Source: Hyparrhenia diplandra
Lineage: Eukaryota > Streptophyta > Magnoliopsida > Poales > Poaceae
Reading direction: 5' to 3'
DNA length: 64,000 nucleotides
Assembly (NCBI GenBank): GCA_015847255.1
Contig: JADLZK010008406.1
Span: 16,650 to 80,649, forward strand
Below, one piece after another: positions 1 to 11,849 of this stretch (position 1 is the first letter of the stretch; each line of letters opens with the position of its first letter). The notes beneath the pieces were generated by a model. That model made no database searches. It saw nothing but the letters and a program-made list of their open reading frames with translations, and was not told the origin of the DNA. Made by a program: the position numbers and the translations under genes.

Positions 1-1000
1 TATATACAGATCACATAGGTGCTTTTACATCTTTACTTCTTTAATAATCTTTGTGGCCTAACACTTAACAGTGCTTAAACTAGTAACATACCATTATTGT
101 TTTAGAAATAATAAGTCTAAGCCTTTTACAATATATGTTTGAACAGATATAATTACTTTCTTGTTTCTCTCATCCAATTGTGCCATTTACTGTTCAGTCT
201 GAATTTTTCCATGGAATTTGTTGTTTCCATTCATTATTTGATGGGTGCTGGCCTGTTAGTGAGTAATTTGTATGGATGTTGTTGTAGAATAATTAGCAAA
301 TTTAGGATTTGTGACCTTCTTATAGGATTTTTCAGTTCTCACTAGGTGTGTACTTGAGATTTTGAAGGCTTGGACCAGTGACTTTTAGTATTTCAGGCTC
401 TAGAGCTTTTGGATCATTGTAATCAGCCTGATCGGTTCAGATTGCTGATTTGGATCATTGTAATCAGCCTGATTGGTTCAGATTGCTGCAGCTGAAGCTG
501 CAATAATTCCACAATAGTTGTTACAGTAACATGCAGTGGTGGAGCTGCATCTGTAGCAGCAGCAATATGTTCCGATCACAGCTTAGGAGTCACTAGAATA
601 TTTAATTAATATGGATATAGAGTTGACTGTATCAGCCTTTTCCCCAGTAGGTTTCTGCCAGGGTCTCTTGTGCTATGCATATATTGTTGTATCTTGACAG
701 TTTAGATGATTATAGTCACGTGAACTGTCTCTTGCTGCATGTAATTTCCTTCTCATAAGAATGCTCTGTGATAATGGTGATACACTAACGCTTGGTTCAC
801 TTCTCAATTTCTAAAGTCTGTTTGATTAGAAACGGTTTCTTTTTGTTTAAGTTGGTGGCACATTAATATATAATGGTTACCTCAGTTTCTTTACATATAT
901 CGTTGCACTATTTCAGTTATTTTGGAAACTTCAGGATGATTTTGTTTATGCTTTTGACATAAGTATGAAGCACTGATATTCTCTCTTATTGGTTGGTCAG
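1..1000. other. AT-rich non-coding DNA before serpin exon 2
   Basis: No supported gene. If the serpin copy at 1001 once had a first exon, this stretch would be its intron. It holds a 41-bp tandem duplication (411-451 and 452-490) containing the word ggatcattgtaatcagcctg in both units. The small ORFs here have no recognisable domain. Confidence 0.6.
411..490. repeat. 41-bp tandem duplication
   Basis: Two adjacent near-identical units, beginning ggatcattg at 411 and again at 452, differ at about one base (atcggttc against attggttc). The second unit is slightly shorter. It looks like simple tandem slippage or duplication inside non-coding DNA. Confidence 0.8.
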
Positions 1001-1782
1001 GCTGATGAGGCTGCTGGTCAAGTGAACTCATGGGTAGAAAAAATTACTTCTGGTCTCATCAAAGAGATCCTCCCACCAGGTTCTGTTGACCACACCACCA
1101 GGCTTGTTCTTGGTAATGCGCTCTATTTTAAAGGAGCTTGGACTGAGAAGTTTGATGCATCTAAAAACACAAGATAGTGAGTTCCACCTTCTTGATGGGA
1201 GCTCAGTTCAGGCACCATTCATGTCCAGTAAAGAAAAGCAATATGTTGTGTCTCGCAACAACTTGAAGGTGCTTAAACTTCCATACCAGCAAGGTGGGGA
1301 CAAGAGGCAATTCTCCATGTACATTCTTCTTCCAGATGCACAAGATGGCATCTGGAGCTTGGCTGAAAAAGTTGAGCTCTGAACCAGAGTTCCTGGAGAA
1401 GCATATCCCAATGCAGAAGGTTCCAGTTGGACAGTTCAAGGTCCCCAAGTTCAAGATATCCTTTGGATTTGAGGCATCTAAATTGCTCAAAGGTCTTGGG
1501 CTCGAGCTTCCGTTCAGTGCACAAGCAGACCTATCAGGGTTAGTTGATTCACCTGAGGGGACGGAACTTGTCTGTTTCGTCCATATTCCACAAGTCATTT
1601 GTTGAAGTGAATGAGGAAGGAGCGGAGGCCGCTGCCGCGTCTGCTGCAACAATTGTGCTCGGTCATTCACGATGCCTCAGGATTTCGTCGCAGATCACCC
1701 CTTCCTGTTCCTGATCCGAGAAGACTTGACTGGTGTTGTGCTGTTTGTCGGCCATGTGGTGAATCCCCTCCTTGCCCCATAG
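1001..1782 (+). pseudogene. serpin exon 2 pseudogene (copy A)
   Basis: This is the second exon of a plant serpin (serine/cysteine protease inhibitor), parallel over its whole length to the intact exon at 7779-8561. The AG acceptor at 999-1000 is followed by a frame reading ADEAAGQVNSWVEKITSGLI. Aligned by eye to copy B, it has an extra base near 1165-1175 giving an in-frame TAG, another near 1365-1372, another near 1555-1570, and a missing base near 1650-1680. The recognisable protein therefore runs through alternating frames. The end matches the paralogue (HVVNPLLAP then TAG at 1780-1782). No first exon is visible upstream in the window. Many substitutions accompany the indels, so this is an old pseudogene. 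It lies in tandem with copy B, with a LINE inserted between them. Confidence 0.85.
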
Positions 1783-2285
1783 TGTGTTTGTTTGTTCTAG
1801 AAATCGCGGCCTTGGTGCAGTTCCATCCTGTCGCGCAAATGCATGGCTGTGACAAGTGATCAAGCTTCCTTTGTAATCTGACATGTTTTGTTTTTGAATA
1901 AATAGATGCTTGATCGATGTGTGTAAGGTTGTGAGATGATAGTTCAGAAATATATGTATGGTCATGGACTCATGGTACTTGCTGTTTCCTTCTACTCTGA
2001 TGTTTCTCGTTCTGTGACCTTTTACTTCCAAAACAGGGTGACTAAAATCTAAGATATGACTAAAATTGAGAGGTGACTAAAATCCAGCAAATCAGTCTTA
2101 TTTTATGGTCTTTAATAGCAATTGGTCCACAATTCTAAAGAGGAGGTGACTAAAGTTTTAATCAGATAACTAAAAATCCAAACAAGCCCTTAGACTTTCA
2201 TCCAAGCATTCTCCACACCATCCACCTAAAACACACTCCACAGGTCTCTGACACGGCGACACCTCCTCGGCATGCTTGCACTTGA
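1783..2285. other. serpin pseudogene 3' flank
   Basis: This AT-rich flank has an AATAAA-type polyadenylation word near 1896-1902, as expected downstream of a serpin stop codon. From about 2035 there are short repeated words (gactaaaat and variants). No gene is supported. Confidence 0.5.
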
Positions 2286-3226
2286 GAAATTTTTTTTTGA
2301 AGGAAAAGGCAGGAGCTCTGCCGCTCAATTAAGTTAGAAAAGAGTGTTATGTACACATGGCACCACGGGTGCCTAACACCATGGTCCTAAGACCAAACAC
2401 ATGGCACCCTAGGTGCCTAACACCATGGTCCTAAGACCAAAAAGAGGAAAAGTCCCAAAAAAGTCCCTTCACTACTAGTTGGCCTCCGGACCAAAACTTC
2501 GTTGCCCTATGCCTTTGCGCTATATCTTCTTTGGTCAAGTAGGCGACCTCTTTGCGCCGTTTGGAACACGTTTTCGAAGATTCTTCTATTTCTTTCCTTC
2601 CACAGATTCCACATGATGTAGATAACAATTCCGTTGAAACGCCTATGGTTACGCTTTGGCACCTATTTGGACTCAATTTCCCACCATTGACCAAGGAGGT
2701 GGGGTCTTCTGCTGTGGGAGTTGCGAGATAAATTTTTCCCAAGTCATTTTGATCCCACACAACTTTTGCAAAGGGGCACAACAAGGATAAATGTATCCCC
2801 GTCTCCAAAGGGGCGTTACACGAGGACACAATGATCTGATGGGGCCAATTTCTCTTTTGCGGATTATCGGTTTGTTAAGATTTTGTTGTGCGGGAGGATC
2901 CAGTGTGAATTTTGCACTTGTTTTTACGCCTGCGCTCTCGGATGAGTTCATGCCGGAATTTTTCGGTGTGATCCGAAGCCCGAATCATGTACGCCGGCGG
3001 GTTGAGTAGTTTCCATCGGTTTGTCCATTTCCATGTAATCGTGTCCTGCATGTTAGGCTGTAATTGTACCCCTTGCAATCTAATCCATAGGCCAACAAAC
3101 TCCTGAACTGTAATGTTGATGTGATGCGTCAATGCGTAGTGATCGATCCAATTACCGTTGTTCAACTCTTGGCAAACCGTCACATTCTTCATGCGCACCA
3201 ATTTGAATAGGTTTGGTGCCAAATAT

Positions 3227-5326
3227 TTAAGGCGCCTCTCGTCTAACCATTTTGTGGTGCGAAGCGCGCCCTCTTGCCATCACCAATGGTGATTGAAGTG
3301 GAGGCGTTGAAAAGAAGACGATCCATGTCATTGCGGCACGTCCGTTCCCACCCAAGGTTTTGGATCGTCTCCCCACTCTCCTGCCGAGCCACCGGAGGCG
3401 TAAGGCTCTCCCAAACTGTCGGATCCGGCACTCCCATGCCCCCAACTCCTTGGGTGTGCAGGCCGTCGGCCGATTCACGAGACAGTGTCCCGTTGGCGTT
3501 CTCATCTCCTTTCGGAGGAATGATCTTCTAATTTTGTCAACCTTCTTCCTAGCCCACGCTAGTGGGAACACCGTGAGATGGTAAGTAGGCATTAAAGAGA
3601 GCACCGAGGTGACTAAAGTCAATCGGCCTGCTACGTTCATCATCTTTCCTTTCCAACCTGGCAATCTCTTGCCAATGCGCTCGATGAGTGGTTGCACGTG
3701 GACCTTCTTTAGTGATCTTGTATGTAGTTGCAACCCCAAATGCGTACATGGGAATGATTCTCTTGTCCCTGTGAATGAGGTCAAGACATGATCAAGGTCG
3801 ACATCTTGGCATCGATTGGGTGGACTGAGCTTTTTGTAGATTTATGTGCAGTCGACACTGTGCGAATTCATGTAGGATGGTCGTGGTGGCTTCTAGATCC
3901 TCCTTGGTTGGGTTAATGAAAATTGCTGCATCATCGGCATACATAGAGGTTCTCCATCTTTGCTGCTGCTAGAGGTAGTTTGGAGAGGACCCCTTTGCTG
4001 TGTTGCCATGTCCATCGGTCATTTGTAGAGGATCCATGGCAAGAATGAAGAGCATGGGCGAAAGAGGGTCGCCTTTGTCGGACCCCCTCCTATTTGAAAG
4101 GCGGTCCTTGCTGTCCATTAAGCAACACTTTTGATGAGGGCGTGCGGAAAGGATTGAAATCCATTCCCGCCATCGTGGTCGAAGCCCTAACGCTGTAGAA
4201 CTTCCAACATGTAGGGCTAGCTAACCGTGTCGAAGGCCTTGTGTATATCTAGCTTCAAAAAAATTGCTGCCATCTTTTGCTTGTGCATGCTTCGAACCAT
4301 GTTTTGGACGTACAGGGAAGTTGTCATGGATGCTCCTTTTCTTGATAAAAGCGCTTTGGCATTTTGAGACCAACGAGTCCAGGGGGGGGACAGCCTATTT
4401 GCGAGAAGCTTGGCGAATAGCTTTTGCGACACTATGGATGAGACTAATTGGCTAAAAGTACGTCACACGCCTTGCATCTGATTTCTTTGGGGCAGGATGA
4501 TATTTGCCGAATTTAGCAGCTCGAAACCTTGGGAATTTAGCATGAACATGCTATTCAAAGCTTCTGTGACGTCCTCCTTTATTATTTCCCAGCAGGCTTT
4601 GAAAAAGGCGCCCGTGAATCCATGGGGCCCTGGCGCTTTATCAGACGGCATGGAGTTGATAGTGGTTTTTATCTCTTCTTGTGTGAATGGCACTTCAAGC
4701 ATGGATAGGTCTCTTGGCACGTACCCTAGTGCATTCCAATCAAAGGTCCTCGTCCTTGGCGTTATCGAACCAAGGTGATTTGAGAAATAATCTGCCACCA
4801 CCTTCTCTTTGTCATTATGTGTTACTGCAACTCCCCCATTAGTGTGTAGGCAGTGAATGTAGTTTTTCCTTAATCTTGTGCTGGCCCTGATATGGAAAAA
4901 TTTTGTGTTGGCATCTCCACTACGGATGTACGCTAGCCTGGATCGCTGCCTGATCCTTGATTTTTCAATGGCGGCGAGGCCGGTGCTTTTGGCCTTCAAC
5001 TGTCGGCGTAGCTGAAGCTCCTGGGGTGTGAGCACCCTACTCTCCTGAGCCGCTTCAAGCTGCAGCAGCACTTCCTTGACGATGGCCAGTTGCAACCTCG
5101 TGTCCCCAATTTTCTCTTTGCGCCATCTCTTAATCCCTTTAGCTACTCTCGCCAACTTTGTGTTGAGGCGCTTGAGTGGCAAGACCGAGTGGACAGGTCT
5201 GTTCCAAATTTGCTCCACCACCTCACTGAAGCCTTCCATCTTGAGCCAAAAATTTTCAAAGCGGAAGGAAGGGTTTTTGTAGTGTTGGATCTCTCCTTGT
5301 AGCAGGAGTGGCGTGTGGTCTGACAT
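3227..5326 (-). pseudogene. LINE ORF2 reverse transcriptase region, broken
   Basis: Successive reverse-strand frames carry the RT domain in order: thumb-proximal spacer, fingers (TINSMPSDKAPGPHGF), the KAFDTVS block, the YADD block and a post-RT segment (HLGLQLHTRSLKKVHVQPL). The catalytic YADD is intact at codon level, but several stops (for example after 4463 and 3784) break the frame. This gives enough to call L1-type RT and not enough to call an active element. Confidence 0.85.
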
Positions 5327-5426
5327 GAGAGAGGGGAGTGAATGAAGGCGGCATGTTGGGAAGGTCAGTTCCCATTCTGGGGTGCAAAGCAGCCTATCAA
5401 TCCTTGTAAGCGTCGGCCTATCCTGT

Positions 5427-6044
5427 TCATTGCTCCAGGTGAAACGCCGACCATTGAGCCTTAGCTCCTTTTAGGTTCAGCTCATCGATCACCGCTTTGA
5501 AGGCCCCCATGAGACGGCGGTTAAGATTTGAATTGTTCTTGTCTTCCGCCTGGTAGATGAGATTGAAGTCACCTAGGATTAGCCACCTCCCGTGTGCTGG
5601 CCTGGGGATAGCTTTGAGCTCATGCAAGAACTGGAGCTTTTCAGCGTCCCCTTGCGGTCCATAGACCACTGTAATCTGCCATGCAGTCCCATCTGCTCTC
5701 ATTGTGCAAGTTGCTGTTACAGCATTTGTGGATAGGTGCTGGTTGGAGAGGTCAAAGAAATCCTCATTTGCTGCGAGAAGGATGCCGCCTCTTGTTTGGG
5801 CAGCCGGCAGGGCAATGAAATTGTTTGTGAATTTTGCACCCACCCAGCGTCGCACAATGGCCTGGTCGACGTTCTGTAGTTTTGTCTCTTGAAGGCAAAC
5901 GATGGTGGCAGCCGTGTCTCTTATTAGTAGGCTTACTGCATCTTGCCTCACCACATCATTGAGGCCTCTCACATTCCAACATAGGATGTTACAGTTCAGT
6001 TGTGACATTGGAAACTTAAGTATTCCCTTGCGCCTCGGCTTCAT
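5427..6044 (-). pseudogene. LINE ORF2 endonuclease domain
   Basis: Exonuclease-endonuclease-phosphatase domain that nicks the target in L1-type retrotransposition. The reading frame (about 205 codons) keeps the N-terminal NVRGLND block, the CLQETK glutamate, VYGP and GDFNL. It is then frameshifted near 5465: the continuation RRFTWSNEQDRPTLTRIDR is readable only in another frame across 5470-5340. The conserved SDH appears in the next frame at about 5320. A remnant of the LINE, not a host gene. Confidence 0.85.
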
Positions 6045-6190
6045 CGAGCCTCATGCACGCAAATAGATGCAACTCTAGTACTTATTCAACTATTTCAAAT
6101 TTATAATATATGGAAAATAAATATTTATATAACTAAACAATAAATATATCTAGATACCTATTATTCTATAAAATTAATTTTAGACTAACA

Positions 6191-6722
6191 TCCTGTTTGG
6201 TTCCAAATAAGTCACCAACTTATATAGTATAAATTAAAAAGTGAAATAAATGACTTACTTTTACCAAATACCACCAACTTATAAGCAGAGGGTGACTTAT
6301 AAATAATAAGTTGGTTTACCTGTTTAAAACTTATAAGTCCTGACTAATAAGTCATTTGAAACCATTAATTTTAGGGTCATTTTGGTTTCCATAAGTCGAG
6401 GGTGACTTATAAGTCAAAAATTCAAAATAAGTGACTTATTTTGCCAAACGATAGTGACTTATAAGTCCCACATTTTGCAACCATTTTCTCTTCTTTTTCA
6501 CCCTAACTTATAAGTCATCTATTTTTCTCTTTTTTTTTTCTTTGACTTATAAGTCGGTTGCAACCAAACATCATGACTTATAAGTCATTTGATTTTTAGT
6601 CACCTGACTTATGGAAACCAAACAGGGGCCTTAAGTTACTTAACTTATAAGTCATTTGCAAGCATTGATTTTAAGTCACTTTCGACTTATAAGTTATCTC
6701 CTTATTTGGAACTGAAACGGGT
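6191..6722. mobile_element. outer MITE of a nested pair
   Basis: The left end (cctgtttggttccaaataag, from about 6192) and the reverse complement of the right end (acccgtttcagttccaaataagg, up to about 6722, shown in part) form imperfect terminal inverted repeats. The interior is AT-rich with many copies of the palindrome-like word acttataagt. Exact ends and the target duplication are uncertain. A second MITE sits inside at 6374-6630. Confidence 0.6.
6374..6630. mobile_element. inner PIF/Harbinger-like MITE (257 bp)
   Basis: The termini gggtcattttggtttccata and, reverse-complemented from the right, ggcccctgtttggtttccat match well. TTA flanks both sides (6371-6373 and 6631-6633), the usual 3-bp target of PIF/Harbinger elements. 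The inside repeats gacttataagtc. It lies within the outer MITE at 6191-6722. Confidence 0.7.
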
Positions 6723-6923
6723 CTAAATGTTGGAGTTGCATTCTTAGGATTATTTTAGTTTATCTTACTCATGAACTGGCACCCTGCTTACCGATTCTTC
6801 GCTGATCTGTCCAGCAGAATAACTGAAGACACCCCCAAAATAATTCATAATCTCACGCCACTTCCCTCCTAATCTCCTGCGCGCTGCGCAGTGTGTCCAA
6901 GAAACCACCACCCCGGACCGACC

Positions 6924-8561
6924 ATGGCCACCGCCGACAACATCCGCCTCTCCATCGCTGGCCAGACACGCTTCGGCCTCCGCCTCACCGCCGCGCTCTC
7001 CACGAACACCGCCGCCGCTCCGCCAGAAACACCGCCTTCTCCCTGCTCTCCCTCCACGTCGTGCTCAGCCTCCTCGCCGCCGGCGCGGGCCACGCCACGC
7101 GCGATCAGCTGCTCACCGCGCTCGGCGGAGGCGATGGTCAACCGGTCGCAGCCGAGATCCTGCACGCGCTCTCTGAGCAGGTGGTGCAGCTCGTGCTCGC
7201 CGACGGGTCCGGAGCCGGCGGCCCGCGTGTCGCCTTCGCCGACGCTGTGTTCGTCGACGCGTCGCTGAAGCTCAAGTCGGTCTTCGAGGAGATCGCCGTC
7301 GGGAAGTACAAGGCCGAGACACACTCTGTCGACTTCCAGGGAAAAGGTTACCTCTCTCGGTTCCAGACTGTTTTATTATGATACTCCTACATAGGTGTCT
7401 CAAAAAGAAATTTAACTTGTATGTGAATTTGGACTGAAAAATACTTGGTCAAGTTTGGAGCTTGACTATAGATTGTGTGACACTTATGGTATGTGACTGA
7501 GTGACACTGTACAAGACTACGAGTTTTATGTCACTGTTGCATTAAAAATGTTTGTGTTGAGTAATATGATCATTATGGTCTCCTTGAACTATGGAAGTAT
7601 CATTAAGTTTCTTTAATTTGGTGCCAATACGATGCTTTCTAATGCATAGCTTATCTCATCATATTATGCATTTGTTGCTTTGCGATTTGATTTTTGTACC
7701 CGTTAGTTGATGTGCCTTGATCTGTTGTTACACATTGTATAATTTAGATTATGTATTTCTTTTTCTCGTTTTTGCCAGGCTGCACAAGTTGCTGGTGAAG
7801 TGAACTCCTGGGTAGAGAAAGTGACCTCAGGTCTAATCAAAGAGCTGCTACCACCAGGATCTGTTAATCAGACCACCAGGCTGGTTCTTGGCAACGCACT
7901 CTATTTCAAAGGAGCTTGGACTGAAAAGTTCGACGTATCTGAAACCAGAGACGGCGAGTTCCACCTTCTTGATGGCAGCTCAGTTCAGGCACCATTCATG
8001 TCCAGCGGAAAGGATCAATACATCGCGTGTTACGACAGCTTTAAGGTGCTTAAGCTTCCTTACCAGCAAGGCGGGGACAAGAGGAACTTCTCCATGTACA
8101 TACTTCTTCCAGAAGCACGAGATGGGCTCTGGAGCTTGGCTGAAAAACTGAGCTCTGACCCCGAGTTCATGGAGGAGCATATCCCGACGAGGAAGGTTCC
8201 CGTTGGGCAGCTCAAAGTCCCCAAGTTCAAGGTTTCCTTTGGGTTCGAAGCATCCGATCTGCTAAAAGGATTGGGACTTGAGCTACCATTTAGCTGCTCA
8301 CAAGCAGATCTGTCAGAGTTGGTTCATTTGCCAGCAGGACAGAGCCTGTGCGTTTCATCCATCTTCCACAAGTCGTTTGTGGAAGTAAACGAAGAAGGAA
8401 CGGAGGCCGCCGCCGCATCTGCTGCAGTGGTTATGCTCTGTTCATTCAGGATGCCCACGGATTTCGTCGCGGATCACCCTTTCCTGTTCCTGATTCGTGA
8501 AGACACAACTGGTGCGCTGCTGTTCGTCGGTCATGTGGTCAATCCCCTACTTGCTCGGTAG
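6924..8561 (+). CDS. serpin gene copy B (2 exons; exon 1 has offsetting frameshifts)
   Basis: Plant serpin, a suicide inhibitor of serine or cysteine proteases, usually cytosolic with a role in defence or control of cell-death proteases. Exon 1 is 6924-7346 (ATG in context accATGgcc; begins MATADNIRLSIAGQTRFGLR). Exon 2 is 7779-8561 (260 aa and stop), joined in phase 0 by a GT-AG intron. The length implied, about 400 aa, is normal. Exon 2 holds NSWVEKVTSGLIKELLPPGS, the hinge region EVNEEGTEAAAASAA, and the distal FVADHPFLFLIRED. Aligned by eye to other plant serpins, the reactive-centre residues P2-P1' are probably LCS; this is inference. Exon 1 changes frame: the ATG frame is lost at about 7020-7025 (one base missing) and the frame that carries RNTAFSLLSLHVVLSLLAAG runs on until one extra base near 7341-7345. 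The net length stays a multiple of three, but the ATG frame meets TGA at 7266-7268. It is either a recent pseudogene or has sequence errors. Confidence 0.85.
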
Positions 8562-9376
8562 ACCATACCTCTGAAGTGCGACATTTGATCGTGTGTGTGC
8601 ATAAATAAGTTGCTTGGTCGATGTATGTAAGGTTGTGCAATGATACACTTTAATAATCAATATACATGGCGCATGTTTACTACTATTCAATCAGATGATG
8701 CATGTTGGTTAAGTTCTTTGATGAAATATAAGGTACAGAAGCTCATCTGGTCCAGTTTACCATCTTTTCCTTTTTGTATTTCGTATCTGAATATTCTACA
8801 GTATCATGCAGGAGATGGTAGAAATACTTTTTTTAATCTTAGTTGGATTACAATATTCCGTTCTTTAAACATTCAAATAGATGACAGTCGTTTCAAAGAT
8901 GGTGCCTTTTGTGATTCAACAGTGGGATACATAAGTCAGAAGACACAAACGTTGACAAAGATCTCCGTCGGGTTCTCAAAAACCTTGTGAGATAAATAAA
9001 TATGGAAAAGAGAACGGGCAATGTAGTTTCTTTATTTTCCTACATCAAATACATATGGTACAAACACAGAGTAATAATACAAGTACATCGCTGTCCCTTA
9101 GTTGGGGATGCAGAAACAAATGGCCTTCTCAGATGAACGAGAAGGTTCTAGCAGTAGCAATTCCAAAGGGCTAAACTGTTGTAAAACACTGGAAGTGCAC
9201 CAAACAACAGCCAAACACAACAGGGTGATAAAAAGGGCCATCACGGCATCAGGCGTGAGCAGCATCTGCAGCAGATACCTGCAAGTACAATACAACTACC
9301 AGCAGCACACACCCCTTTCGTCCCACTGAACACGGGTGATGATGCACATTGCCTCGTTGCTGTGTACTCGATGATG
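8562..9376. other. serpin B 3' flank and kinase gene 3' flank (convergent)
   Basis: Two genes end towards each other here. Plus-strand AATAAG/AATAAA-like words near 8602 fit the serpin 3' end. The part next to 9377 should contain the kinase gene 3'UTR on the reverse strand. No ORF with a recognisable domain. Confidence 0.5.
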
Positions 9377-11361
9377 TCACATAGCATACACGATCTCCCC
9401 ACTGCTTTCCAGGTCGAGATCGGCATCTGAGTCTAGGTCCTCCATGTCATCGTCGAGGTCAAGGCCATCGTTCAGGAACTGGTTGAGTCCACGGGAACCA
9501 GCTGCTGGAATGGTCGCCTCGGCCAGGATCTGCATGATCTCATCCATGCTCTGCATCGGTTGTTCGGGCTCCTCATACTGCTTGCTCATTGTGCTGTCAT
9601 CCATTAGGTCACCTGGGAGGTTCTTCAGGAACCAAGGATGGTTTCTTATCTCAGGGATGGTGATCCTCTGTATATGGCATGTCAGTGATTTGCTCAAAGC
9701 AGACATGTGCAGAAGCTAGCTAATGAAACATTACGAAGACGAAAGCACTCACGGTGGCTGGGTTGGCGACAAAAATCCTAGAAATAAGATCTTGGCATTC
9801 TGGAGATATGTGGACATAGTCTGGAATTGAGTACTGCACACCCAATATTCTCTGCAACACAAATCTCGTCGGTGTTTGATCAAAAAGGGCAGCCAATTCA
9901 GAAAGGCTGATGTAAATACGTCTGCAAAGGAAACCTGAATTGTCTTCCTGAAATTCTTAGGCTCATCTGGGTCCTCAAATGGATACGCACCAACCAGCAT
10001 CACATAGAGGGTTACTCCGCATGACCACACATCAGCAACCTTGGTTCAGTAACAAAGAGTTAGTGACTGGTTTAGCATTCCAAACTTCCAACGTAGTTCC
10101 CTACCATAGTACTATACATGGCTACACACTATGCATCTATAAATGCTTTGCTGCTCAATTGGAGAACAATAGCATGCACTTTGAATAGAAACAGTGTGGG
10201 AAGTGTAGAATAATCAATGACAATACGCATAATACCTTTCCATCGTATTCCTTCTTCAGAAGAACCTCAGGAGCAATGTATGCAGGAGTTCCCACTGTAG
10301 ATTTCGGCTGAGAGTGTAGAACTGATGACTGCAATGCAAAACCAAAAAAAAAAAAAGTTATAAGCAGAGCAACGGTTTATTAAGGAGAACAAATTTCCCA
10401 AAGATGACCACATTTTTTTTTCTTTTGAGGGGCACCTGATAACATTATCTATTTATAATAGGGTTAAAATTATAAGCAGATGGATTCAGTTAACTTTTTC
10501 TTGACTACATCATGGGTTGCTAATTGCAATTATTAATAATCTTACTCCTCATTTGTTATACTAACAGGGTACCCTGTTAACTGCAACTGCAGTTCATTTC
10601 CCCACTAAACTCGTAAATAAACAGATTGAGCATCTTGCAGTAGTACCTTTGAATAGCCGAAATCACATATCTTGAGGCGAGGCGCGGTGCTCCCATCCAA
10701 CAGGGTGTTCTCTAGCTTCAAGTCACGATGGCACACTTGCTTGACAAAGAGAAGAGGTAGGCAGAAAACAGAGGAATTTTAAACAGACCAGACCAGTAGA
10801 GTATAAAGATTGACGATCCACATGCTGCCATAATTGGTAATAATATTTGCAGAATGAAAAGAAAATAAAAGTACCATGGAATGGCAGTAGCTGACCCCTG
10901 ATATGAGTTGCTGGAAGAAGAAACGCGCCTGAAAGGAAAGGGATGACAGTGAACCAAAAATGTTTGTACAGGGCAGGACTGCAGGAGTGGCAACAGTAGA
11001 GAGAGACCTCGTCCTCGCTGAATCTTCCGGCGTTGCAGATGCGCTCGAAGAGCTCCCCTCCGGAGGCGTACTCCATGACGATGGCGAGGTGCGTCGGTGT
11101 GAGGATGACCTCCTTGAACCGGATGATGTTGGGGTGTCGCAGCGAGCGGTGGTTGATGATCTCCCGCTGCACGTTCTCGTCGATCTTGTCCCCCCGCTCG
11201 ATGTACTTGACGGCGACGAGCTGGCCGTCGGCGCGGTTGCGCATGAGGCGCGCCACGCCGAAGTTGCCCGACCCGATGTCGCGGACCAGCTCGTACCGGT
11301 CGCCGTCGTGCATTATCGGCATGTCCATACCCGGACCCACCGTGAGCGCCGCCCGGTCCAT
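9377..11361 (-). CDS. SnRK2 subclass III protein kinase (SAPK9-like), intact
   Basis: Serine/threonine kinase that transduces ABA and osmotic stress; PP2C phosphatases inhibit this subclass and it phosphorylates ABF/bZIP factors and ion channels (family knowledge). All seven coding exons resolve with GT-AG introns: 11008-11361, 10875-10928, 10647-10739, 10236-10328, 9935-10039, 9753-9851, 9377-9667. Every exon is in phase 0, totalling 362 aa, the family length. Visible motifs: Gly-rich loop [11 protein letters not shown] (res 29-39), VAVK with Lys52, catalytic HRDLKLEN (Asp142), DFG (Asp162), activation loop [17 protein letters not shown] with Ser173/Ser177 equivalent to OST1 Ser171/175, and APE. 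The C-terminus has the SnRK2 box and the acidic ABA box ([14 protein letters not shown]) ending GEIVYAM. The acidic tail and these motifs place it in subclass III. The N-terminus resembles SAPK8 and the rest SAPK9, as I recall them. No frame damage. Confidence 0.97.
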
Positions 11362-11815
11362 CGTCGCCGTCGTCGTCCTCCGTGCGGCCTCCGCCTCTCT
11401 CTCTTTCTATCTATCTATCTCGCAGCTAGTCCGTCCACCAGCACCAGCACCAGCAGCAGGTAGCGTAGCGGTGGCCCGCGGCGCGCGTCCCGTGACCGCC
11501 CGCGATCCAAGAAGGGTGCCTTTTAGCTGGCTCCGGCCGGGGAGGAAAGAAAGAGGTGGGAGGGAGTGTAAAGGAGGAGGCGGCGCTGGCGGATTTGGTT
11601 GGGCGGGCGGCGGAGGAAGCACACCTCGTGATCCCTCCCTCCCTCGCCTTCTCTCTCTCTATCACCTCGCCCTTTTTCCCCCCACCTCGCTCGCTCGCTC
11701 GCTGCCTTTTTTTATCGTCGTCGTCTGCTTCTTCCACTGGTCTGTGTTGTCTCACTAACGAAAAGTGCACTGCTGCTGCGGTTGCTTGCTTGCCATCCTG
11801 CTCGTTTCCCGCGTC

Positions 11816-11819
<4 letters not shown>
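11362..11819 (-). promoter_or_regulatory. 5' region of the SnRK2 gene, pyrimidine-rich leader
   Basis: Upstream of the kinase ATG on the reverse strand lies a long GA/CT-rich stretch (plus strand ctctctctttctatctatct near 11398, ctcgctcgctcgctcg near 11688), typical of grass 5'UTRs. No clear TATA box was pinned. Overlapping ORFs on both strands are low-complexity. Confidence 0.5.

Positions 11820-11849
<30 letters not shown>

Larger units (their letters stand above)
2290..6050 (-). mobile_element. degenerate non-LTR retrotransposon (LINE, L1 type)
   Basis: Reverse-strand LINE carrying ORF2 from an apurinic endonuclease to a zf-RVT domain. Endonuclease (6044 down to about 5460): ILCWNVRGLND, CLQETK, VYGP and GDFNLI motifs, then MSDHTPLLL at about 5326. 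Reverse transcriptase (about 4.9-3.8 kb): DKAPGPHGFTGAFFKACW, with His where Asp is usual, LDIHKAFDTVS near 4220, and YADDA at about 3930-3945. The connecting region reads GKRLPGWKGKMMNVAGRLTL near 3650. The C-terminal zf-RVT-like segment (CNAPLETGIHLSLLCPFAKV) lies near 2750-2830. Many stops and frameshifts make it non-autonomous. A T-run at about 2291-2299 is the 3' poly(A) read on the plus strand. I could not find a convincing target duplication. It separates the two serpin copies. Confidence 0.88.
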
